Assembly (NCBI RefSeq): GCF_023373525.1 | Contig: NZ_CP097218.1 | Coordinates: 1-64,000 of the forward strand | DNA: 64,000 nt | DNA from: Brachybacterium kimchii | Lineage (GTDB): Bacteria; Actinomycetota; Actinomycetes; Actinomycetales; Dermabacteraceae | Direction of reading: 5' to 3' | In this document: one piece after another, positions 57,642 to 64,000 of the stretch | How the letters are laid out: each line of letters starts with the position of its first letter | How positions within the stretch are numbered: position 1 is the stretch's first letter | Notes under the pieces: model-generated | Seen by the model: only the letters and a program-made list of their open reading frames with translations | Told to the model about the DNA's origin: nothing | The model's database searches: none | Translations under genes and position numbers: made by a program

Positions 57642-58133
57642 GTGACAGAGACCACCGAGACCGTCGAGACCCTCGACGAGACTCCGACCAACTTCACGAC
57701 CGAGTCCACCGCTGAGGCGACTGTCGGCACCGGCCAGTCGATCACCGCACCCGGTGGCGGCACCGGTCGCCGCAAGCAGGCCGTCGCCCGCGTCCGCCTG
57801 GTGCCCGGCACCGGCACCTGGACCGTGAACGGCCGCAGCCTCGAGGAGTACTTCCCGAACAAGGTGCACCAGCAGGAGGTCAACGAGCCCTTCAAGGTGC
57901 TCGACCTCCAGGGCCGCTTCGACGTCGTCGCCCGCATCAACGGCGGCGGCGCCTCCGGCCAGGCCGGCGCCCTGCGCCTGGGCGTGGCCCGCGCGCTCAA
58001 CGAGATCGACCGGGACAACAACCGTCCCGCGCTCAAGAAGGCCGGCTTCCTGAGCCGCGACGCCCGCGTCATCGAGCGCAAGAAGGCCGGTCTCAAGAAG
58101 GCCCGCAAGGCCCCGCAGTACTCGAAGCGCTGA
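57642..58133 (+). CDS. rpsI: 30S ribosomal protein S9
   Basis: Its C-terminal tail contacts the P-site tRNA; 163 aa. The first 40 residues are Thr/Glu-rich and precede the S9 core at [17 protein letters not shown]. The tail [12 protein letters not shown] ends with the universal SKR. It starts with GTG behind GAGGAG. Confidence 0.97.
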   Translation: MTETTETVETLDETPTNFTTESTAEATVGTGQSITAPGGGTGRRKQAVARVRLVPGTGTWTVNGRSLEEYFPNKVHQQEVNEPFKVLDLQGRFDVVARINGGGASGQAGALRLGVARALNEIDRDNNRPALKKAGFLSRDARVIERKKAGLKKARKAPQYSKR

Positions 58134-58153
58134 TCGACCCGATCACGTCTTCT

Positions 58154-58192
58154 CACAGGACCCCGGCACCGCATCGGTGCCGGGGTCCTGTG
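58154..58192. terminator. rplM-rpsI terminator
   Basis: Perfect 17-bp arms (58154-58170 and 58176-58192) with a 5-nt loop, 20 nt after rpsI. It is 70 nt downstream of the minus-strand NRPS operon end and may serve both. Confidence 0.85.
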
Positions 58193-58261
58193 CGTCCGGC
58201 GACGGTGGACCGGTGCGGGCGAGAACGAGCCGCGCGTGCGGGGCAGTGCACCTGCGGCCGG

Positions 58262-58987
58262 TCATCGTGCCGCGGGCAGGAGCGGGCCGAGGTCGTGCGC
58301 GCGCATCGGCCGACGGCTGTCGGCGCTCGTCGCGAGCGCACAGGGGACCTCCCCGGGCAGGTCCTCGACGACGAGACCGAGGGTCGGGCGGGGAGAGCAC
58401 TCGTGCACTGCCCACTGCCGCACGCCGCGCGTTAGGCGGGGCACGAGGCGGAGCCGGTGCGGATCGATGCGGAGGCCGACGCCCGCGGCCTTCAGGACGG
58501 CCTCCTTGCGGGTCCACAGATCCACGCGGGCCCGCGTACCAGCGGGTTCCGTGAGGTGCTCGTCCGGGTGCAGGACCGCGGCGTCGAAGCCGTCCCACAG
58601 CGTCCGCGGCAGCTCCTGGATGTCCACGCCGAGCGGAGGCGGTTCCTCCGCGCCGTCCTCGCACGCCGCCACGGCGACGAGGACATGCGGGCCGGAGGCG
58701 GATCCGGAGAGAGCGGCACCGGCTGTCCTGGGCCGGCCATGGGGTTCGCCGCACACGTCGCATGTGCGCTCGATCGGCAGCAGCGGCGCCTCCGCAGCTG
58801 GAGCGCCCAGCACGTGCGCGAGCAGAAGACGCAGCGCGACGCGACCGGCCAGGGTGCGCTCGGCATGGGCCCCTTGCCGTGCGCCCGCTGCGACGAGGTC
58901 CTCGGGCGCGGCGAGCGACGGCAGGCCGCCGAGGGGGAGCGCAGCCTCCGCGACGGCGCCGACCGTGGTCCCCAGCGTGGCGATCAC
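58262..58987 (-). CDS. Sfp-type 4'-phosphopantetheinyl transferase
   Basis: Loads the phosphopantetheine arm onto carrier domains; 241 aa. The magnesium-binding GVDIQEL and the WTRKEAVLKAAG motif are present. The start is a GTG in the stop of the permease gene (GTGA); the frame is open upstream but only by overlap. As the last gene of the NRPS operon it presumably activates the carrier domain encoded at its other end. Confidence 0.85.
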   Translation of the reverse strand: MIATLGTTVGAVAEAALPLGGLPSLAAPEDLVAAGARQGAHAERTLAGRVALRLLLAHVLGAPAAEAPLLPIERTCDVCGEPHGRPRTAGAALSGSASGPHVLVAVAACEDGAEEPPPLGVDIQELPRTLWDGFDAAVLHPDEHLTEPAGTRARVDLWTRKEAVLKAAGVGLRIDPHRLRLVPRLTRGVRQWAVHECSPRPTLGLVVEDLPGEVPCALATSADSRRPMRAHDLGPLLPAAR

Positions 58988-59781
58988 CGACGGCCGATGC
59001 TCCGATAGCGCACGACCGCCAGGGGCGCGAACACCGCGATGAGGGCGACGCAGCACAGCGTCGCGTAGAGGGCGGGATGTTCCGCCGGCCAGCCGCCGGG
59101 CGCCACGAAGCCCGCAGGGGCCGAGTTCCCGAAGCCCTCTCGTGCGGCGGTCGCGACCGCCGTGACGGGGTTCCAGCGGGCAACGGCCTGCAGCGCGGAG
59201 GGGAGCATGTCGGCCGAGACGAACGCGCCCGAGACGAAGCACACGGGGAACAGCCACAGCAGGCCCACGCTCTGGGCGACCTCCACCGAGCGCGCCGTCA
59301 GGGCGATCAGCGCACCCACCCAGGAGACCGCGAAGGCGAACAGCATCAGCAGGGCGCAGGTGAGCAGGATCGAGCCGATCCCACTGGTGGGTCGCCAGCC
59401 GATGGCGAGCCCGCAGACGAGGATGACGAGGACCGAGATGGCACTCGTGGCGAGGTCCGAGACGGTCCTGCCCAGGATGACCCCGACGCGCGACATGGGC
59501 AGGGCGCGGAATCGGTCGATCAGGCCGGACTGCAGATCCTTCGCGAGGTACACCGCGGTGAACGACGAGTTGAAGGTGAGGGTCTGCGCGAGGATCCCGC
59601 CGATCAGGAACTCGCGGTACTGATCGCCGCCGAGCGCGCCACCGAACACGAAGGCGAGGATGAGCACGAAGAGGATCGGCTGCGCGATCCCGGTGACGAG
59701 GGCGCCCGGCGTGCGCCGCAGACCGATGAGGTTGCGCCGGGCGATGACCCCGCCGTCGCCGAGGGCTCTCAGGGCCCTCAT
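58984..59781 (-). CDS. ABC-2 type exporter permease (DrrB-like)
   Basis: Membrane half of a drug/peptide exporter, 265 aa, six membrane segments. Conserved ABC-2 segments are GLRRTPGALVTGIAQPILFV, DRFRALPMSRVGVILGRT and LLWLFPVCFVSGAFVSADML, then WNPVTAVATAAREGF. The ATG overlaps the ATPase stop (ATGA). It probably exports the peptide made by the upstream NRPS, or confers self-resistance. Confidence 0.88.
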   Translation of the reverse strand: MRALRALGDGGVIARRNLIGLRRTPGALVTGIAQPILFVLILAFVFGGALGGDQYREFLIGGILAQTLTFNSSFTAVYLAKDLQSGLIDRFRALPMSRVGVILGRTVSDLATSAISVLVILVCGLAIGWRPTSGIGSILLTCALLMLFAFAVSWVGALIALTARSVEVAQSVGLLWLFPVCFVSGAFVSADMLPSALQAVARWNPVTAVATAAREGFGNSAPAGFVAPGGWPAEHPALYATLCCVALIAVFAPLAVVRYRSIGRR

Positions 59782-60761
59782 CGTGCGGGCTCCGATTCCG
59801 GCGACCGCCGCGAGCCGCTCGGACGGCCGCCCGACTCCTGGTCCCCGGTCAGGGCGAGGAAGACCTCGTCGAGCGTGGGCTGTCGCAGGGACGCCTCCTC
59901 GACGTCGATGCCTGCTTCCTCGAGAGCGCGGAGCACGCGGCCGAGGCCGCCGACGCCCTCCTCCGTGCTCAGGGTGAGCCGATGCCCGCGGTCGTCCGCG
60001 TCGGCCTCGAGACCGTGCCGGGAGAGCGCCGTGCGGGCGGTGCGCACCTGGTCGACCCTCGTGCACGAGACGTCGATGCGCGAGCCCCCGGCGCGGGACT
60101 TGAGCTCCCTGGCCGACCCCTCCGCGACGATGCGGCCCCGGTCGATCACCGAGATCGAGTCGGCGAGCCGGTCCGCCTCCTCGAGGTACTGGGTGGTCAG
60201 CAGGACCGTCACCCCGTCCGCCGTGAGGGAGTCCACCGCATCCCACGTGTCGCGCCGCCCTCGCGGGTCCAGGCCCGTCGTGGGCTCGTCGAGGATGACC
60301 ACCGGCGGGCGCGCGATCACCGCACCGGCGAGGTCGAGGCGTCGGCGCATGCCACCGGAGTACTGGCCGGCCAGCAGCGTGTCGGCGACGTCCTCGAGGC
60401 GGAAGTCGGCCAGCAGTCCCCGGGCCCGCTCGACGGCCGTGCGCCGGGGCATGCCGTAGAGCCGTGCCACCATCCGCAGGTTCTCGAAGCCGGTGAGGCG
60501 CTCGTCGACCGCGGCGTACTGGCCGGAGACGCCGAGACTGCGCCGCACGTCGTCGGGATGCGAACGCACGGAGCGGCCGGCGACGAGGGCGTCGCCGGCG
60601 TCCGGGGAGAGGAGCGTCGTCAGGACCCGCACGATCGTGGTCTTGCCCGCGCCGTTGGGCCCCAGCAGGCCGTGCACCGTGCCGGCGGGGACCTCGAGGT
60701 CGACGCCGTCCAGTGCCGTCCGCCCGCCGAACCGTTTGACGAGGCCGTGCAGGGCGATCAC
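59778..60761 (-). CDS. ABC exporter ATP-binding protein (DrrA-like)
   Basis: 327 aa. Walker A GPNGAGKTT, signature YSGGMRRRLDLA, Walker B VVILDEPTTGLDPRG and the switch His replaced by Gln in LLTTQYLEEADRL, as is usual in DrrA proteins. The C-terminal regulatory domain ends QPTLDEVFLALTG. The GTG start lies in the mbtH stop (GTGA). Confidence 0.9.
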   Translation of the reverse strand: MIALHGLVKRFGGRTALDGVDLEVPAGTVHGLLGPNGAGKTTIVRVLTTLLSPDAGDALVAGRSVRSHPDDVRRSLGVSGQYAAVDERLTGFENLRMVARLYGMPRRTAVERARGLLADFRLEDVADTLLAGQYSGGMRRRLDLAGAVIARPPVVILDEPTTGLDPRGRRDTWDAVDSLTADGVTVLLTTQYLEEADRLADSISVIDRGRIVAEGSARELKSRAGGSRIDVSCTRVDQVRTARTALSRHGLEADADDRGHRLTLSTEEGVGGLGRVLRALEEAGIDVEEASLRQPTLDEVFLALTGDQESGGRPSGSRRSPESEPAR

Positions 60762-60973
60762 GAGGCCTCTCGCGCTCCGTCGTCGGACCGGGCGGGAGTG
60801 ATGTCGGACCAGGAGGCCGAGACGTGGCCGAGGCAGTCGGCGCGCGAGCCGGGCCCGAAGACCGCGACCCAGCCGCGGGGGAGGTCCGCGGACTCGGGCC
60901 ACAGCGAGTGCTGGCCGCGCTCGTTCACGAGAACTCGGAAGGTGCCGTCGGGGTCGTCGAAGGGGTTGGTCAT
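60758..60973 (-). CDS. MbtH-like protein
   Basis: Small activator of NRPS adenylation domains, 71 aa. VNERGQHSLWPESADLPRGW and the Cys-Leu followed by WSDITP correspond to the MbtH signature (WSDITP in place of the common WTDMRP). The ATG lies in the NRPS stop (ATGA), so it is made in step with the synthetase it should bind. Confidence 0.92.
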   Translation of the reverse strand: MTNPFDDPDGTFRVLVNERGQHSLWPESADLPRGWVAVFGPGSRADCLGHVSASWSDITPARSDDGAREAS

Positions 60974-63900
60974 CGTGCGCTTCCTCTGCCGTCGTCAGGT
61001 CGGGTTCGAGAGTGGTTCGGAGCGCTCGGCGATCCGGTTCGGTGCGATTCCGCGCCGGGGATGATCGAGTCGAGCCACGCCGCGACCTCGCGCGCCGCCG
61101 GATCGGACAGGAGATCGGAATGCCGTGAGGCGACCCGCTCGACGGTCACGGCCCCACGGACGTACGGAGCCCACGCCTCCGGTGCGGGTCGGCCCTGCGG
61201 CACCTGGGCGGTGGCCTCGATCAGCTCCAGGTCGCCGTCGACGACCGGCAGGGCGGCGTCGTCCAGGAGCGCCGCCACCTGCGGGAAGCGGGCCGCCATG
61301 CGCCGGGCCGCCGCGGCGGGGACGTTCCCCAGGGCATTGCCGGCCGCCCTGAGGGTCGCGAGGACGGTGGAGACGTCCAGTCGGCCCTCCGGTATCGGCG
61401 TCCCCTGGGCGTCGAGGAAGGCGCGCCAGCGCTCCTGCTCGTCGCGGACGCCGTGCAGCGCGTCCTGACCCGGGTAGGCGTCGAGGACCGCGAGGAGGGC
61501 GACCTCCTCGCCGGCGCTCTGCAGGCGGGCGGCGATCCGATGGGCGATGCGCCCTCCGAGCGAATACCCCAGCAGGTGGTACGGGCCGTGGCTCTGGACG
61601 GATCGGATGGCGCGCAGATAGTGGTCCAGCAGGTCGTCGAGGGTCTCGTCGGCGTCCGTCGCGTCGTCCCCGTCGGCCGACGGGGCGAGGCCCGGGAGCT
61701 GCAGTCCGATCACCGGCCGGGTCGTGCTCAGATGGGGCAGGAGACCGGAGAAGGCCCACGCGAGACCGCTGGCCGGATGGACGGCGAACAGCGGATCGCC
61801 CCGGCCGTCGGGCCGCAGCGGCAGCACGACGCCGAGCGCGTCGACCTCGGCCGCGTGCCCTGTGGCGGGCTCGGCGGCGTCGAGCGCCGCGGCGAGTCCC
61901 GCCACGGTCGGGGTGCGCAGGAGGGCGTGGATCGGGACCTCGCGCCCCAGCGCCCTGCCGATCGCCGCCGTCGCAGGACGGGCGACGAAGGAGTGCCCTC
62001 CCAGTGCGAAGAAGGAGTCGTCGGCCCGGACGTCCTCGACCTCCAGCACGTCGGCGAACGCCTCGGCGATCACGGTCTCGGTGCCCGGCCGCGGGGCGCG
62101 CCCCGCACCGACGGCGGACGTCGGCCCGGGAAGGGCGCGCGCGTCCACCTTCCCGTTCGACGTCAGCGGGATGTCCTGGATCGCAGTGATCGACGAGGGG
62201 AGCATGTACTCGGGCAGCCGCGCGGCGAGCGCCTGCTCGAGCCGGCCGCGCAGTCCGTCGGCCTCCACGCCGGGCGCCGGCACCACCCAGGCGGCGAGCG
62301 CGGTGCCGCGGGCGCCGTCGACCGTGCGCACGATCGCCTGCGCGACGGTGTGCTGCGCCGTGATGACGGCGGCGATCTCGCCGGGCTCGATCCGATGCCC
62401 GCGGATCTTCACCTGGTCGTCGATGCGCCCGAGGGCGATGACGGGCGCTCTGCGCCCCGGTTCCGCGTCCCGCACGGAGACGAGATCGCCGGTGCGGTAC
62501 ATGCGGCTGCCGTCCCCCGCGAACGGGTCCGCGACGAAGCGCCCGGCGGTCGCGGCCGGATCGCCCAGGTATCCGTCGGCGAGCTGAGGGCCGCTGAGCC
62601 AGAGCTCGCCGATGCTGCCGACGGGCACCGGACGCAGATCCGCGTCCAGGACCCGGGCGACGGTCCCGCAGGTGGGCGCTCCGAGGACGGGCCGCATGCT
62701 GTCGGCGAGGGGCGCGACCAGGGTGTCGACCCCTGCCTCGGTGGGCCCGTAGAGGTTCCACCCCTGGACCGCGCGGCGCTCGCGCACCCAGTCCCACAGG
62801 CCGGGGTCGACGGGCTCCCCGCCCAGCAGCAGGAGGAAGGGATCCTCCGGGTCCCCGCCATCGAGCAGGTCGGTGAGCCCGGTCTGCCCGCGCAGGGCGT
62901 CGACATGGCCCGGGGTGGCCTCCCAGGCGTCGATCCGCTCCCGCGCGAACAGGGCGACAAGGGCCTCGGGGTCCCTGCGCACGAGCTCGTCGACCACATG
63001 GACCTCGTGCCCCGCGACGCACCACAGGACGGGATCGAGCGAGGCGTCGAAGCCGACTCCCGTGGTGTGGGCGAGCCGCAGACGGCGGCGCGCGGGATCG
63101 GGCAGGAGGGTCGAGCGGTGGCTGGTCAGGAGTCGCGTGAGGGCGCGGTGGGGAACCCGGACGCCCTTCGGCGTCCCGGTGGTGCCCGAGGTGAAGATGA
63201 TGTAGGCGCCGTCCTCGGGACCCGGCAGGTGCTGCGGAGGCTCCCCGGCGGGGAGGCCGTCGATCGTCAGGATGCGGTCGGCGTCGAGCCCCGACGCACG
63301 CGCGCTCGCCGCGGCGTCCTGCTCGTCCGCATGTCCGGTGTGCAGCAGAAGGCGTGGCGCCGATGCGCGCATCATGGCCATCACCCGCTCGGCGGGCAGG
63401 CCGATGTCGAGCGGGACCGCGACCCCGCCCGCCCTCCAGATGCCGAGCATCCCGGCGACGGAGTCGCTGCCGCGGCGCACGGCCAGAGCGACGCGGTCCC
63501 CGGTCCCGACTCCGGCGGCTCGGAGGCCTCCGGCGATCCCGTCGACGCGAGCGGCGAGCTCGGCGGTCGTCAGGGCTCGATCCGGGCCGACGAGCGCCGA
63601 CGCGTCCGGGCGCGAGGCGGCGGAGTCCGCGAGAGCCGCGAGCACGCTCTGCGCGGGTGCCGTCGCGGGCCACGGAGTCAGAGGCGTCGACGGCGGCCCC
63701 GCGGGGACCCTGCCGACGCACGCCCCGGGGTCCCCGGCGATGCCGCCGAGGAAGGCGAGCCAGCGGTCGATGAGACCGCGAGCGGCCAGGTCGCTGAACA
63801 GCTCGGCGTCGTACTCGAGGATCCCTTCCATGCCGCCCTCGGCGTCCGGTCGGAGCGTGAACGAGAGGTCGACCTTGGCCGCGCCCGTCGTCTCGGGGGC

Positions 63901-64000
63901 GCCGCGGGTGACGGCGACGCCCGGCAGGTCCAGGACGGCCCCGTCCGTCTCCTCGAGGGAGAGCATGGTCTGGAACAGCGGATGGCGCCCGAAGCGGCGT
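60970..64000 (-). CDS. non-ribosomal peptide synthetase, terminal module C-A-T-TE (5' end beyond window)
   Basis: The frame is open to the window end, and conserved condensation-domain residues (RRFGRHPLFQT) precede the first Met at 63966, so the gene continues beyond 64000. Numbering from that Met: end of a C domain to about 95; A domain about 100-615 with IIFTSGTTGTPKG (256-268), NLYGPTEAG (404-412), YRTGDLV (490-496) and SNGKVDARALP (603-613); carrier domain with Ser659 in LGGHSF; thioesterase about 720-998 with Ser802 in GYSLGG, Asp829 and a C-terminal His. It adds the last amino acid and releases the peptide. Confidence 0.93.
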   Translation of the reverse strand, partial: RRFGRHPLFQTMLSLEETDGAVLDLPGVAVTRGAPETTGAAKVDLSFTLRPDAEGGMEGILEYDAELFSDLAARGLIDRWLAFLGGIAGDPGACVGRVPAGPPSTPLTPWPATAPAQSVLAALADSAASRPDASALVGPDRALTTAELAARVDGIAGGLRAAGVGTGDRVALAVRRGSDSVAGMLGIWRAGGVAVPLDIGLPAERVMAMMRASAPRLLLHTGHADEQDAAASARASGLDADRILTIDGLPAGEPPQHLPGPEDGAYIIFTSGTTGTPKGVRVPHRALTRLLTSHRSTLLPDPARRRLRLAHTTGVGFDASLDPVLWCVAGHEVHVVDELVRRDPEALVALFARERIDAWEATPGHVDALRGQTGLTDLLDGGDPEDPFLLLLGGEPVDPGLWDWVRERRAVQGWNLYGPTEAGVDTLVAPLADSMRPVLGAPTCGTVARVLDADLRPVPVGSIGELWLSGPQLADGYLGDPAATAGRFVADPFAGDGSRMYRTGDLVSVRDAEPGRRAPVIALGRIDDQVKIRGHRIEPGEIAAVITAQHTVAQAIVRTVDGARGTALAAWVVPAPGVEADGLRGRLEQALAARLPEYMLPSSITAIQDIPLTSNGKVDARALPGPTSAVGAGRAPRPGTETVIAEAFADVLEVEDVRADDSFFALGGHSFVARPATAAIGRALGREVPIHALLRTPTVAGLAAALDAAEPATGHAAEVDALGVVLPLRPDGRGDPLFAVHPASGLAWAFSGLLPHLSTTRPVIGLQLPGLAPSADGDDATDADETLDDLLDHYLRAIRSVQSHGPYHLLGYSLGGRIAHRIAARLQSAGEEVALLAVLDAYPGQDALHGVRDEQERWRAFLDAQGTPIPEGRLDVSTVLATLRAAGNALGNVPAAAARRMAARFPQVAALLDDAALPVVDGDLELIEATAQVPQGRPAPEAWAPYVRGAVTVERVASRHSDLLSDPAAREVAAWLDSIIPGAESHRTGSPSAPNHSRTRPDDGRGSAR

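Noticed and set aside
63966-63968. ATG at 63966 as the real start of the NRPS gene
   Set aside because: Conserved condensation-domain residues (GRHPLFQT) are encoded upstream of it up to the window edge, so the gene is only cut by the window.

Overview
The window is about 70% G+C. It carries the classic Gram-positive ribosomal-protein super-cluster (str, S10, spc and alpha groups) with actinobacterial traits: RpfB-type resuscitation factor, GTG starts, ATGA/GTGA gene overlaps, TANNNT -10 boxes, leaderless promoters, an L17 with a C-terminal extension and no rpsD beside rpoA. This fits a Micrococcales actinobacterium, perhaps Brachybacterium or another Dermabacteraceae; that placement is inference from gene content, not a database match.

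Layout. 1-6300: RpfB-type protein and the str operon (rpsL, rpsG, fusA, tuf). 6500-11230: a general-stress membrane protein and an NgcEFG-type sugar importer, closed by a 54-bp perfect palindrome. 11400-17165: S10 operon (rpsJ to rpsQ). 17490-19345: a ProP-like MHS transporter with its own terminator, splitting the S10 and spc groups. 19400-30590: spc and alpha operons through secY, adk, map, infA, rpmJ, rpsM, rpsK, rpoA and rplQ. 30650-38130: a Tat-exported amidase, a sugar-kinase/FucP-like transporter/SorC-regulator set, and purL. 38160-44960: an acyl-CoA oxidase with its TetR regulator, divergent from thiolase, FabG4-like reductase and MaoC hydratase, together a full beta-oxidation cycle. 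45000-49100: RlmG-like methyltransferase, nucleoside hydrolase, a membrane protein paired with a winged-helix regulator, and a DUF805 protein. 49100-55800: purSQ and purDC separated by a metallo-beta-lactamase-fold hydrolase and a DUF222-HNH protein. 55860-58200: truA, rplM and rpsI. 58260-64000: the 3' end of a minus-strand NRPS operon (terminal C-A-T-TE module, MbtH, ABC exporter ATPase and permease, Sfp-type phosphopantetheinyl transferase), every junction overlapping by 4 nt; it continues past the window end.

How the parts fit. The ribosomal genes, secY, adk, map, infA and rpoA form the usual growth-linked translation, secretion and transcription block. The pur genes are all on the minus strand but lie in three pieces over about 20 kb, with carbohydrate, lipid and accessory genes between them. 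The NRPS operon encodes terminal chain assembly and release, carrier-protein activation and probable export of one peptide product. No tRNA, rRNA, CRISPR array, insertion sequence or prophage gene was recognised.
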